Shown in pieces: positions 17,971 to 27,461 of a DNA stretch of 64,000 nucleotides (the stretch's first letter is position 1; each line of letters starts with the position of its first letter). Location of the stretch: contig NZ_CP035928.1 of NCBI RefSeq assembly GCF_004214795.1, positions 2,232,001-2,296,000 of the forward strand, read 5' to 3'. The position numbers and the translations under genes were made by a program. The notes under the pieces are model-generated. The model did no database searches. It was not told where the DNA came from and saw only the letters and a program-made list of their open reading frames with translations. This stretch comes from Malaciobacter pacificus (GTDB lineage Bacteria; Campylobacterota; Campylobacteria; Campylobacterales; Arcobacteraceae).

Positions 17971-18405
17971 TTAATTAAATTTCTTATTATTTGGATTGTT
18001 TTTAAATACATTCATAGAATTTGACTTTCTATTCTTATTAAATTTTTCTACTGTTGCAACAGGATTTAAAAACAGAATTGATTCATCTAAAATAACTTGA
18101 AAAACTGATTGTAGTGGAACTTTAACAATAGAACCAAAGTTTTCATTACCAAATCCTGCTTCAAATGTTATATACTCTTCATTTAATGCAATTGTTGAAT
18201 ATGTATAATTACTTAAAATAAATAATGGATATTTAGGAAGTTGAGTTTTAATCACATCAGGTAATTCAGGTTCAAATGTTATAGCATCAAAATTTCCAGT
18301 TATTGAAAACTCTTTATCATTTAATAATAAAAAATCCATAACCTCTTTTACTTGTTTAGAAACTAAATCTTTATAATCTTCATTTTCAATAATATCTTTA
18401 ATCAT
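17971..18405 (-). CDS. Conserved protein, SspB-like (candidate ClpXP adaptor)
   Basis: 144 residues. The middle, about 60-115, reads like the SspB fold by eye: FILSNYTYSTIALNEEYITF then EAGFGNENFG and VKVPLQSVFQVILDE line up with SspB segments of the type 'nl-L-ndev-F-arFgG----v-vPl-av--iya-E'. The last 25 residues are a polar, N- and K-rich disordered tail, as SspB has, but I see no clear ClpX-binding motif at its end. SspB delivers ssrA-tagged proteins to ClpXP. Alternative: an unrelated Campylobacterota-specific protein. Convergent with fabH. Confidence 0.5.
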   Translation of the reverse strand: MIKDIIENEDYKDLVSKQVKEVMDFLLLNDKEFSITGNFDAITFEPELPDVIKTQLPKYPLFILSNYTYSTIALNEEYITFEAGFGNENFGSIVKVPLQSVFQVILDESILFLNPVATVEKFNKNRKSNSMNVFKNNPNNKKFN

Positions 18406-18445
18406 AATTAATACCTATTTTAATTTTTTATTGATATTATATCGA

Positions 18446-19087
18446 ATGAAACGAACTATTATCCTTATTTTTTTATTTGCTTTCACATTAAATGCCTATG
18501 AATTTAAACTAAATAAAAAAGATATAAAATATATTAATAAGTCTGTAAAGAAGCCTTTTATAGTTAATAGGTTAAAAAAATATGAAGAACTAAAAATAAA
18601 AGTTAAAGACTATAACTTAATTCGAAAATTATCACATATAAATTCTTTTGTTAATAAAATATTACCAGCCTATGACTTAGCAGAAAACTCATCAATTGAT
18701 TATTGGGCAACACCTAAAGAGTTTTTAATTCAAGGCCATGGTGATTGTGAAGATTATGCAATAACAAAGTATTTTACACTTCTTGAACTAGGAATTCCAA
18801 AAGAAAAACTATATTTTGCTGTAGTTGATATAAAAGGTCAAAGAGATTCTCATATGGTACTTTTATACTTAGAAAATATAAAATCAACACCACTTGTATT
18901 AGATAATCTTAGCTTTAAAGTAATTCCCTTTACAAAAAGAAAAAAGTTAATTCCCAAGTTTGCATTCAATGAAATAGATTCTTATAGATTTAACCCTGAA
19001 GGTTTTACTAAAAAAGTTAGAATTAAATGGGGAAAAGAGAATAAATGGGAAAAACTTTTAAACAGAGTTTATGTTCTTAATGAATAA
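18446..19087 (+). CDS. Transglutaminase-like cysteine protease, LapG/BTLCP type
   Basis: 213 residues from ATG 18446; a TTG five codons earlier is possible but less likely. Signal peptide or anchor at 1-18 (IILIFLFAFTLNA). The catalytic triad of bacterial transglutaminase-like cysteine proteases is visible: C101 (GHGDCEDYA), H136 (DSHMVLL) and D153 (VLDNLS). LapG enzymes are periplasmic and cut large adhesins to release cells from surfaces under cyclic di-GMP control through LapD. Neither LapD nor a large adhesin is in this window, so substrate is unknown. Its last 19 bases overlap the convergent pabC-like gene. Confidence 0.8.
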   Translation: MKRTIILIFLFAFTLNAYEFKLNKKDIKYINKSVKKPFIVNRLKKYEELKIKVKDYNLIRKLSHINSFVNKILPAYDLAENSSIDYWATPKEFLIQGHGDCEDYAITKYFTLLELGIPKEKLYFAVVDIKGQRDSHMVLLYLENIKSTPLVLDNLSFKVIPFTKRKKLIPKFAFNEIDSYRFNPEGFTKKVRIKWGKENKWEKLLNRVYVLNE

Positions 19088-19638
19088 TTTTCTATTACAT
19101 CAAAATCAATCATTGCATTTAATAAAGCTATCTTTTCTGATTTTTTTAACATCTCAACTGTGATGTTTTTTTCTATTAAATTTTTTTCTTTAATCAACCT
19201 AGATTTTGTAGTACCTTCAAGTAAAGACTCTTTTGAAATATACCACTGATTTTCATAATACACAGCAATATTAGCTATTGAGGTATCAGTTACTACACCA
19301 TTTTTAACAATAATGATTTCATCACAATCTTCTTTTAATTCAAATAATTCATCCAAACAAGTTCTATTTAAATACTTACTAGAATAATCTATACAATCAT
19401 CATAAAGGATTTTAAAAGTCTCAATAACTCTTTTTTTATATGGATAAAAATCTACACTTAAAATACCTGATTCATCATAGATTAACTTACATCTTAAAAG
19501 TTCACTATTTGGAGGATAAATATACTCTTGTAAATTTAGATTTAATCCTATAGTTTTAGCTATTCTTCTTTCATGATACTCTAAATTAAAAATCTCAAAG
19601 TCTTCACATTTGATAGTTTCAAAATATTTTATACTCAT
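19069..19638 (-). CDS. pabC: Class IV PLP aminotransferase, PabC-like aminodeoxychorismate lyase
   Basis: 189 residues, shorter than most class IV enzymes (about 260-300). Segments VTDTSIANIAVY and LLEGTTKSRLI are the phosphate-binding and active-site loops of the family; the Schiff-base lysine is probably in SSKYLNR. Such enzymes release p-aminobenzoate and pyruvate from aminodeoxychorismate. Position two genes after pabB on the same strand supports a folate role. D-amino-acid or branched-chain aminotransferase are less likely alternatives. It overlaps the LapG-like gene tail to tail by 19 bp. Confidence 0.72.
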   Translation of the reverse strand: MSIKYFETIKCEDFEIFNLEYHERRIAKTIGLNLNLQEYIYPPNSELLRCKLIYDESGILSVDFYPYKKRVIETFKILYDDCIDYSSKYLNRTCLDELFELKEDCDEIIIVKNGVVTDTSIANIAVYYENQWYISKESLLEGTTKSRLIKEKNLIEKNITVEMLKKSEKIALLNAMIDFDVIENYSLRT

Positions 19639-19691
19639 TTTACTCTTTTTATTTTTTAAAGTATCATAACATAGGAAAGTTTATTTATTCA

Positions 19692-20720
19692 CTATTTTTT
19701 TGCAAAAACCTTTGCAACTTCATTTGCATATTGTAATTGAGTTGTTATTCCTACACAAGAACAGTTTATTTCTGAGAGAATATATTTATCATTTCCATTT
19801 TCATCATAATCTAATATATAATCCATTGTCCAAAGAAGAGGATAATTCTGTCCTGCTAAGTAAGGCTTTAAATCTTTTAATCCTTCTATAGTTAAAGTAA
19901 CTACATCTTTCCATTTTTCTTCATTTGGTGATTCATAGTTATATTTAGCTCCTGAAAATAAAGTAGCAGAAAAAGCCCCATCTTGTGGTTTTTTATGAAC
20001 AACAGAAATTGGTTTATCATTTACTAGTAAAACTCTAATTTCACCTTCACTAATTCTTTCTAAATATCTACAACCAACAAAACCTGTTTTTCCTTGAAAA
20101 TATTCAGCGTATTCATTATCTTCTTCAAAGTTTTTCTCAAATTTAGATATAAACTCATGAATATCATCATAATAGTATTTTTCATTATTAACAGCTTCAG
20201 TAGAGATAATTGAACCATCATCTTGCAATCTAACTAAATAAACACCCTCACCAGTTGAGCCATAATTTGTTTTTAAAACTCTAATTCCATACTTTTTTAA
20301 ATCATTGGGAAACTTTGAAGCAAAATCTGAAAATTGATGGTAAAAATATGACTCTCTATCTCCAAGTTTTGTATCTTTTAATTTTGCTAGTATATCTTTA
20401 AAATCAAGATTAATCATAACATCTGGATGAGTATGCACTTCAATATCACTATCACTAAGTGCTTTTAAAAACTGGAAATATTCATCTACTTGTTTTAAAT
20501 TCCCTGGATTAATTCTTGAAATGACAGCATGAGCATTTTTCTTTAAATACTCTAAAAGTTGATATTTTTTATTTGGTTTGAAAAAAACAATTTCTGTTTT
20601 AAAGTTTGTAGCATCGCAAATAGCATTTAATATAGGTTTAGTATCTGGCCTAAACCCATCAAAACCTTTATCACTTCCCTTTGAATACTCAATTATAAAT
20701 ATAGTATCTTTCTTATACAT
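19692..20720 (-). CDS. ATP-grasp-like protein, Cj0069 family
   Basis: 342 residues of unknown function, resembling the protein I recall as Cj0069 in C. jejuni. The layout fits an ATP-grasp enzyme: an N-terminal pre-ATP domain, KTNYGSTGEGVYLV near 150, EGEIRVLLVNDKPISVVHKK near 225, and a metal-site-like C-terminal ILSEINCSCVGIT near 320. Such folds ligate a carboxylate to an amine or thiol using ATP. It sits between pabB and the pabC-like gene, with gaps of 66 and 53 bp, so a link to folate or aminobenzoate chemistry is possible but unproved. Confidence 0.6.
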   Translation of the reverse strand: MYKKDTIFIIEYSKGSDKGFDGFRPDTKPILNAICDATNFKTEIVFFKPNKKYQLLEYLKKNAHAVISRINPGNLKQVDEYFQFLKALSDSDIEVHTHPDVMINLDFKDILAKLKDTKLGDRESYFYHQFSDFASKFPNDLKKYGIRVLKTNYGSTGEGVYLVRLQDDGSIISTEAVNNEKYYYDDIHEFISKFEKNFEEDNEYAEYFQGKTGFVGCRYLERISEGEIRVLLVNDKPISVVHKKPQDGAFSATLFSGAKYNYESPNEEKWKDVVTLTIEGLKDLKPYLAGQNYPLLWTMDYILDYDENGNDKYILSEINCSCVGITTQLQYANEVAKVFAKK

Positions 20721-20786
20721 TTTACACCTTTAAAAAATTAGTGTAAAACTTTATGTTATTTTAGTTACAAAAAAGTTACTTATTTT

Positions 20787-21752
20787 TTAAAAAGGTAAAT
20801 ATACTTTATCAATGAGTTCTTGATACTCTAGTGATGCATCACTATCGCATGTAATTCCACCGCCACTTTTATAGTATTTATTGCCATCTGTATCTTCTTG
20901 AATAAATCTGATCATAACAGCACTATCTAAATTAGTTCCATCAAATACTCCAAAAACACCTGTATAAAAATCTCTCTCAAATCCTTCTATATTTTCAAGT
21001 ATTTCAATAGTTTTTTTCTTTGGTGTTCCAGTTATTGAACCAGCTGGTAAAATAGAAGTTAATATATCCCCTATTTTTTCATTCCAATTTTCTTCTAAAT
21101 GAGCTGATATTTTAGAGCTAACTTGTAAAAGCTTTTTATTTCCAGCATTAATTTTCTCACAATATCTAAACTTATTTACTCTAACTTTAGAACCAACTAT
21201 TCCCAAATCATTTCTAAGTAAATCTACAACCATTGTATGTTCAGCCATCTCTTTTATATCACCTGAAATTTTAGCTGACGCATTTGGTAAGCTTGCATCA
21301 ATAGTGCCTTTCATGGGATAAGTGTAAATCTTGTTTTTCTTTATTTGAATAAATCTCTCTGGGCTAAAACATACAAAATTATCATTTTCATTTTGATATC
21401 TTAATTTAAATTTTGCATGTGTTTTTTCATATATTTCATCAAGTGAATATTTAGTTTTTATTTTTGTTTGACTTGTTAGATTTAATAAGTAACTATTTCC
21501 ATTTTTAATATGCTCTTGAATTACATCAAACTTCTTTTTATACTCTTCAAAAGAGATTGGAAATTTTTCAAGTTTTGATTTTTGGTTTGATTTTAAAGGT
21601 TCATGAAAATCAAGTTCATACTTTATATGTGAAGGAAGCTCACATAGTTTTTTTATATAAAACTTTGATAAATCATAGGATATCACAAATAAAAATGGCT
21701 CTTTGGCTGAGCCATAATTATTTAGGATCTCTTTTAAATTTTCTGTGTTCAA
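20787..21752 (-). CDS. pabB: Aminodeoxychorismate synthase component I, short form
   Basis: 321 residues, mostly the chorismate-binding catalytic domain; the N-terminal lobe of full-length PabB (about 450) is reduced. Key segments are NSYLLNLT, YPMKGTID, VVDLLRNDLG, AGSITGTPKKKTIEI and YTGVFGVFDG. It aminates chorismate to 4-amino-4-deoxychorismate; no glutaminase PabA is in this window. Start is TTG at 21752, one base after the pyrB stop, so translation is probably coupled. Anthranilate synthase is excluded mainly by the KGTID type motif and length. Confidence 0.85.
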   Translation of the reverse strand: MNTENLKEILNNYGSAKEPFLFVISYDLSKFYIKKLCELPSHIKYELDFHEPLKSNQKSKLEKFPISFEEYKKKFDVIQEHIKNGNSYLLNLTSQTKIKTKYSLDEIYEKTHAKFKLRYQNENDNFVCFSPERFIQIKKNKIYTYPMKGTIDASLPNASAKISGDIKEMAEHTMVVDLLRNDLGIVGSKVRVNKFRYCEKINAGNKKLLQVSSKISAHLEENWNEKIGDILTSILPAGSITGTPKKKTIEILENIEGFERDFYTGVFGVFDGTNLDSAVMIRFIQEDTDGNKYYKSGGGITCDSDASLEYQELIDKVYLPF

Positions 21753-21753
21753 A

Positions 21754-22632
21754 TTAACCTAATATTAGTTTTTTAAGAACTGCTGCTCTAATTGCAACAC
21801 CATTTGTTACTTGCTCTAATACTTTATTTCTAGGGTCTTTTAACATTTCATCAGAAATATCTACATTCCTATTTACTGGTCCTGGATGTAATAATAAAAT
21901 ATTTCTATCACCCATCACTTCACTTGTAATACAAAAATCTTTTGCATACTCATTTAAAGATTCAAAATATACTTGATTATGTCTTTCTAGCTGTGTTCTT
22001 AAACTCATAATTACATCAAGTTCATCAATTACATCATTTAAACTTGTATAAGTTGCAAAATCATCACCTTCGTATCTAAAACACTCAGGACTTACAAAAC
22101 ATACTTCCATCCCAAATCTAGGAAGTAATCTTCTATTTGAACCTGCTACTCTTGAAGTTCTAACATCACCTACAATTGCAACTTTCTTACCATCAGTTTG
22201 ACCTTCAAAATGATCATAAATAGTAAATAAATCAAGTAATGCTTGAGTTGGGTGGGCATGTTTACCATCACCTGCATTAATAATTGGACAATCTACAAAT
22301 CCAGTTAAAGTTTCAGGTAATCCACACTCAGAATGTCTAATAATAATTGCATCAGGTTTCATTGCATTAATATTTGCAACTGTATCGAAAATAGTTTCAC
22401 CCTTTGAAGTTGAAGATGTTCCAACATCAAGCGATACTACCTCAGCACCTAATCTTTTAGCTGCAATTTCAAATGAACTTCTAGTTCTTGTTGAATTTTC
22501 AAAAAACAAAGTTACTATAATTTTACCTTTTAAAATTTCATTTGGCTCAAATTTTAAATACTCTCTAGCGTCATCAAAAAGGCCTAAAATTTCCTCTTTA
22601 GAAAAGTCAGAAGTTCTAATCAAATGCTGCAT
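21754..22632 (-). CDS. pyrB: Aspartate carbamoyltransferase catalytic subunit
   Basis: 292 residues. Makes carbamoyl-aspartate in pyrimidine synthesis. The carbamoyl-phosphate site [13 protein letters not shown], the [14 protein letters not shown] loop and [12 protein letters not shown] and [10 protein letters not shown] segments are all present. First gene of a minus-strand run with pabB, the ATP-grasp gene and pabC. No pyrI regulatory gene is adjacent. Confidence 0.97.
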   Translation of the reverse strand: MQHLIRTSDFSKEEILGLFDDAREYLKFEPNEILKGKIIVTLFFENSTRTRSSFEIAAKRLGAEVVSLDVGTSSTSKGETIFDTVANINAMKPDAIIIRHSECGLPETLTGFVDCPIINAGDGKHAHPTQALLDLFTIYDHFEGQTDGKKVAIVGDVRTSRVAGSNRRLLPRFGMEVCFVSPECFRYEGDDFATYTSLNDVIDELDVIMSLRTQLERHNQVYFESLNEYAKDFCITSEVMGDRNILLLHPGPVNRNVDISDEMLKDPRNKVLEQVTNGVAIRAAVLKKLILG

Positions 22633-22693
22633 TTTTTTCCTTTAATTTTAGTTTTGATTTTAGCAAAAAGGAGTTTAAAAATTTAAATTTCTG

Positions 22694-22699
22694 TATAAT
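22694..22699 (+). promoter_or_regulatory. -10 box of the cti gene
   Basis: TATAAT 28 bp before the ATG. Confidence 0.6.
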
Positions 22700-22727
22700 A
22701 TATTTGATTATATTTTAGGATTTATTT

Positions 22728-25037
22728 ATGAAGTTACAAATACCCTTTTTTTTACTAATATTTTTATTTTTTACAAAAACTATTTTTGCAAATGAAAATG
22801 CTCAAATTTCTTATATCAAAGATATAAAACCTATCTTAGATAATAGATGTGTAACATGTCACTCTTGCTATAACTCACCTTGTCAATTAAAGCTTTCTTC
22901 ATTTGAAGGTTTAAAAAGAGGCGCAAACAAAGAATCTATTTATGAGAATAGATTAAAAGCCATTACTCCTAGTAGACTTTTTGTAGATGCTTTAAATGAA
23001 AAACAGTGGAGAGAGAAGAATTTCTATTCTGTTAGTGATACTCTAGAGGATTTACAAAGTTCAATTATGATTGAACTGTTAAAACAAAAACAAAATAATC
23101 CTTTAAATAAAGGAACCTATTCCCCTGAAACAGATGAATTATCTTGTATTCAAAATAAAAATGAGTTAAATGATTACTTAGAAGAAAAACCATATCATGG
23201 TATGCCTTACGGATTTCCAGTAATTTCACAAAAAGAGCATAATCTTTTGACTTCTTGGTTAAAACAAAAAGATTTAAATAGTGATGAAGAATTTGAAATA
23301 CTAAAAAATGAAAAGGATATGATAGAAAGATTTGAAAATTTTTTTAATAATTCAAATATTAAAAATCAAGTAAGTGCTAGATATATATATGAACATCTTT
23401 TTTTAGCACATATCTCTTTTGATAAAAACAGTAATAACTTCTTTGAATTAGTTAGAGCTAAAAATAAAACTGGTCCTGTACAAATAATAGCAACAAGATT
23501 TCCATATGATAAAATTGAAGATGATTTCTATTATAGATTTAGACTTATAAAATCAACAATCGTTCATAAAACCCATATGGTTTATGAAATGAATGATGAA
23601 AAACTTAAAAGATACAATGAACTTTTTATAAAACCTAAATGGATTGAAAAACCATATATGCCTCCATATGATTCAAGAATTTCTACAAATGCACTAAAAA
23701 CTTTTAAACAAATACCCTCAATTAGTAGATATCAATTTTTACTTGATGATATTCATTATGTAATTATGACTTATATTAGAGGTCCTGTTTGTAAAGGTCA
23801 AATTGCTCTAAATGTAATAAATGACCACTTTTGGGTTATGTTTATGGACCCAAAATATGACTTAGCTGTAAAAAATAAATACTATTTAGATGCAAATTTA
23901 CATAATTTATCTATTCCAAATAAATATGGAGATAATCCAAATCTAATAGAGACATTTTCAGTTGTTGAAAATTATGAGCAAGCTGTTGAATACTATAAAA
24001 GCAAAAATGCTATATATAATGCATACTACAAAAATGGAATTCCATTTGAAGCTATTTGGAAAGGCAATCAAAAAGAACAAAATGATGCAATACTAACTAT
24101 TTATAGACACTTTGATTCAGCATCAGTTCATAAAGGTGCATTGGGTGATATTCCAAGAACTCTTTGGCTTATTGATTTTCCACTATTAGAGAGACTTTAC
24201 TATTCTTTAGTTGCAGGATTTGATGTATTTGGAAGTACACAGCATCAATTTTTAGTGCGAAAACATATGGATAGACTAAGAATTGAGGGAGAAACTAATT
24301 TTTTAGAGTTTTTACCAAAAGAGAGTAGAAAAGAGTATTTTAACTCTTGGTATAAAGGATGGATTGCTAGATACTTCACTTATTATGTTCCATCTAAAAA
24401 CCAAACAAGTATTAATTATGAAACAACTAACTATAAAAAAGAATTTGTAAATAAAGTATTAAAATACACAAACACAGAATTAGACAAAATAAATTATATA
24501 AAAGAGGATTATCGGCCTTCAAATATATTAGAAAATTATGAAAATATAGATCAGATAAATGAAACATTAAAAATGTTAACTTTACCAAATAACTCAAAAC
24601 TAATTCAAAACTATACAAATGATAAATCCAATTTGGCATATATAAAAATTGAGTTAAATGACGGAAATTCACTTATTTACTCAATGGTAATAAATAGATG
24701 GCATGATAATGTAGCACTTATGTTTGACGAGGAGGGAAGATTAGATGCTAAAAAAGATAGAATCAATTTTATTAAAGGTTTTATAGGATCTTACCCTAAT
24801 ATTTTTGTAGTAGTAAAACAAAATGAATTAAGTGATTTTTTTAATTTAATTTATGATTATCAAGATACAAAAGAGCATAAGAAAAGACTACTAAAATATG
24901 CAATAAATAGAGCAAATCCAAAGTTTTGGGATGTTTATGATTGGTTTACAAATGAGTTTAAAAAGCAAGATAAACTAAAATTTGGACTGTTTGATTTAAA
25001 TAGATATTATGATAAAGCAATAAATGACTTAGATTAA
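22728..25037 (+). CDS. cti: Fatty acid cis/trans isomerase
   Basis: 769 residues, the usual Cti length. A signal peptide (1-21, FFTKTIFANE) exports it to the periplasm. A c-type haem motif CVTCH at 41-45 precedes the long catalytic region. Cti turns cis-unsaturated fatty acids of phospholipids into trans forms, stiffening the membrane under solvent, heat or osmotic stress; the haem is needed for catalysis. Other recognisable pieces are VCKGQIALNVINDHFWVMF and QHQFLVRKHMDRLRIEGE. Single-gene unit with its own TATAAT box. Confidence 0.92.
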   Translation: MKLQIPFFLLIFLFFTKTIFANENAQISYIKDIKPILDNRCVTCHSCYNSPCQLKLSSFEGLKRGANKESIYENRLKAITPSRLFVDALNEKQWREKNFYSVSDTLEDLQSSIMIELLKQKQNNPLNKGTYSPETDELSCIQNKNELNDYLEEKPYHGMPYGFPVISQKEHNLLTSWLKQKDLNSDEEFEILKNEKDMIERFENFFNNSNIKNQVSARYIYEHLFLAHISFDKNSNNFFELVRAKNKTGPVQIIATRFPYDKIEDDFYYRFRLIKSTIVHKTHMVYEMNDEKLKRYNELFIKPKWIEKPYMPPYDSRISTNALKTFKQIPSISRYQFLLDDIHYVIMTYIRGPVCKGQIALNVINDHFWVMFMDPKYDLAVKNKYYLDANLHNLSIPNKYGDNPNLIETFSVVENYEQAVEYYKSKNAIYNAYYKNGIPFEAIWKGNQKEQNDAILTIYRHFDSASVHKGALGDIPRTLWLIDFPLLERLYYSLVAGFDVFGSTQHQFLVRKHMDRLRIEGETNFLEFLPKESRKEYFNSWYKGWIARYFTYYVPSKNQTSINYETTNYKKEFVNKVLKYTNTELDKINYIKEDYRPSNILENYENIDQINETLKMLTLPNNSKLIQNYTNDKSNLAYIKIELNDGNSLIYSMVINRWHDNVALMFDEEGRLDAKKDRINFIKGFIGSYPNIFVVVKQNELSDFFNLIYDYQDTKEHKKRLLKYAINRANPKFWDVYDWFTNEFKKQDKLKFGLFDLNRYYDKAINDLD

Positions 25038-25050
25038 ATATATGATTAGA

Positions 25051-25056
25051 TATAAT
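25051..25056 (+). promoter_or_regulatory. -10 box of argD
   Basis: TATAAT 34 bp before the argD ATG, in AGATATAATC. Confidence 0.6.
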
Positions 25057-25090
25057 CATTCATAAATTTTAAAAACTTTTAGGAAAATAG

Positions 25091-26275
25091 ATGTTAGAGC
25101 AAATTGATAAAGATTATGTACTTCATACGTACGCAAGAAATTATGTGAATTTTAAAAAAGGTGTAAATGCAACACTTTTTGATGACCAAGACAAAGATTA
25201 TATAGACTTTACTTCTGGAATTGCAGTAGTTAGTGTAGGTCATGGAAATAAAAGAGTTGCAGATAAGATTTATGAGCAAGTTTCAAATATAACTCATATT
25301 TCAAATTTATATGCAATTGAACCACAAGCAATGCTAGCTAAAAAACTTGCTGAATTATCAGGTTATGATATTAGAACATTTTTCTCAAATAGTGGTGCTG
25401 AAGCAAATGAAGGTGCTATTAAAATTGCTAGAAAATATGGAGAGACTAAATTTAAAAACAAAAAATATAAAGTTTTAACTTTAGAAAACTCTTTTCATGG
25501 AAGAACTATTACAACTGTAAAAGCAACTGGTCAAGAATCAATGCATGCATCACATTTTTCTCCTTATCCAGATGGATTTAGTTATAAAAATGCAATTAAA
25601 GATTTATATAGCTCAATTGATGATGAAACAGTTGCCGTTATGATTGAACTTGTTCAAGGTGAAGGTGGAGTTCAACCATTTGATAAACAAGAAGTTCAAG
25701 AATTAGCTAAATTTTTAAAAGAAAAAGAGATTTTATTAATCATTGATGAAGTTCAAACAGGTGTTTATAGAACAGGTGAATTCTTAGCTTCAAATTTATA
25801 TGAAATTGAACCAGATATTATTACACTTGCAAAAGGTTTGGGTGGTGGTGTTCCTATTGGAGCAGTCCTAACTAAACATAAAGATATTTTTAGTCCAGGT
25901 GATCATGGTTCTACTTTTGGAGGTAACTATTTAGTAACAACTGCTGCACTTGAAGTTTTAAATATTCTTGAAGAGCATAAAGATGCAGGAACTTTAGATG
26001 AAACAATGATTTATTTTAATGATAAATTAAATGAAATATATAAAAATAATAGTGAGCTATTTACTCAAAATGTTGGTTTAGGATTAATCAAAGGACTTAG
26101 AGTAAAAGATGCTGATACACTAGCAGCAATAATAAAATCAGCATTTGAGTGTGGTGTCCTAGTTTTAAAAGCTGGGAAAAATACACTAAGACTTCTTCCT
26201 CCTCTAACTATTTCAAAAGAAGAGATGAATGAAGGATTTAAAAGGTTACAAAATGCACTTGACAAAATCAAGTAA
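25091..26275 (+). CDS. argD: Acetylornithine aminotransferase
   Basis: 394 residues, class III PLP aminotransferase of arginine synthesis (may also serve as succinyl-diaminopimelate aminotransferase). SNSGAEANEGAIKIARKY, the LIIDEVQTGVYRTG loop and the Schiff-base lysine K248 in TLAKGLGGGVPIGA are clear. Its 3' end overlaps the following TolC-family gene by 23 bp in another frame, so the pair is probably cotranscribed. Confidence 0.95.
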   Translation: MLEQIDKDYVLHTYARNYVNFKKGVNATLFDDQDKDYIDFTSGIAVVSVGHGNKRVADKIYEQVSNITHISNLYAIEPQAMLAKKLAELSGYDIRTFFSNSGAEANEGAIKIARKYGETKFKNKKYKVLTLENSFHGRTITTVKATGQESMHASHFSPYPDGFSYKNAIKDLYSSIDDETVAVMIELVQGEGGVQPFDKQEVQELAKFLKEKEILLIIDEVQTGVYRTGEFLASNLYEIEPDIITLAKGLGGGVPIGAVLTKHKDIFSPGDHGSTFGGNYLVTTAALEVLNILEEHKDAGTLDETMIYFNDKLNEIYKNNSELFTQNVGLGLIKGLRVKDADTLAAIIKSAFECGVLVLKAGKNTLRLLPPLTISKEEMNEGFKRLQNALDKIK

Positions 26276-27443
26276 AAAAACACTAGCTTTATTAACACTA
26301 TTTGGTTCAGTAAATCTTTTTGCTGAACCTATAATTTATGATGATTCAATTTTATCAGACCCAAGAAAAAAAATAATTGAGCTTTCTAATGAACAAATAA
26401 AAGAAGACAGTTCTAAACTAAAAAAAGATTGGATTAATCCAATAACATATCAATATAAAAAAAATCTTGGGGAAGAGTTTAATACTGACCAATCTATAAT
26501 TTCTATAAATCAACCTATTTTTCAAAGTGGTGGAATATATAAAGCAATTAAATATGCAGATTCTACTTATGATTATGCAAAACTTGAAATTGATCAGCAA
26601 AAAAAAGAGTTAATTAAAAATGCCGTTGAAATACTTTTTAATATCAAAAAAACAGATTTAAATATTCAAAAAGCTCAATTAACACTTCAAAATGCGAAAA
26701 TAGATGTTAATAGAAAAAAAGAGCAAGTACTAAATGGTTTTTTAGATGCTTCATACTTAGATAATGCACTTTTGACATTAAATACTACAAAACATACTCT
26801 TGTTGATTTAAAATATCAAAAAGAGAATTTAATAAATAACTTTAACTCAATTTCATCAAAAGAGTATATAAACTTTGAATTGCCAATTTTTAAAATGTTT
26901 TCAAAAGAAGAGTTTTTAAAGAATAATATTGAAATTAAAAAAGCAAAAGCAGACATAGAAAAAAAAGGTAATTATTCTTTTATGACTATGGCTAAATATC
27001 TACCAAGTGTAAATGCATACTATAATTATTCAAAATATCATGATACAGATAATCAAAATATAAAAGAAAATAGCGAAACTTACGGTTTAACAATTAATGT
27101 ACCACTTGATAGTAGAACTTTTAATGACATCCAAAGTAAAAAAATTGATTACTTAAAATCAAAATTAAGTTTAGAAACAACTATTACTGATGAAAAAAAC
27201 TTTTTCAAAACTAATTTACAAAAATTAGATATGATAGAAGAAAGAATAAAAATTACAAATGAAGATATAGAGGTTTATGACTCTATTTTATCAATTATAA
27301 AAGAAGAAAAAGAGGCTGAACTTAAAACGCAAAGTGATTTAGATACGCTACAAAACTCTGCAAAAATAAAGAAATTTGATAAAGAGATTTATCAAATAGA
27401 CAAACAACTAACACTACTTGAAATGTATGTAAAACTTCATTAA
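26253..27443 (+). CDS. TolC-family outer-membrane protein
   Basis: 396 residues from ATG 26253 (AAAGG upstream), overlapping argD. Signal peptide about 1-24 (LALLTLFGSVNLFAEP). The rest is almost all long coiled-coil helices with repeats such as QSIISINQPIFQSGG, the entry of an outer-membrane-efflux barrel strand, and the second-half equivalent YGLTINVPLDSRT. TolC-like proteins form trimeric channels for type I secretion or efflux. Shorter than typical TolC (about 450-490), and no pump or adaptor gene is adjacent. Its stop lies inside a terminator hairpin. Confidence 0.75.
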   Translation: MHLTKSSKKTLALLTLFGSVNLFAEPIIYDDSILSDPRKKIIELSNEQIKEDSSKLKKDWINPITYQYKKNLGEEFNTDQSIISINQPIFQSGGIYKAIKYADSTYDYAKLEIDQQKKELIKNAVEILFNIKKTDLNIQKAQLTLQNAKIDVNRKKEQVLNGFLDASYLDNALLTLNTTKHTLVDLKYQKENLINNFNSISSKEYINFELPIFKMFSKEEFLKNNIEIKKAKADIEKKGNYSFMTMAKYLPSVNAYYNYSKYHDTDNQNIKENSETYGLTINVPLDSRTFNDIQSKKIDYLKSKLSLETTITDEKNFFKTNLQKLDMIEERIKITNEDIEVYDSILSIIKEEKEAELKTQSDLDTLQNSAKIKKFDKEIYQIDKQLTLLEMYVKLH

Positions 27444-27461
27444 GAAGTTTTACATCATTTT
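27427..27461 (+). terminator. Terminator overlapping the TolC-family stop codon
   Basis: Perfect 12-bp stem ATGTAAAACTTC / GAAGTTTTACAT, loop ATTAA, then CATTTTTT. It also faces the convergent pyk end. Confidence 0.8.
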
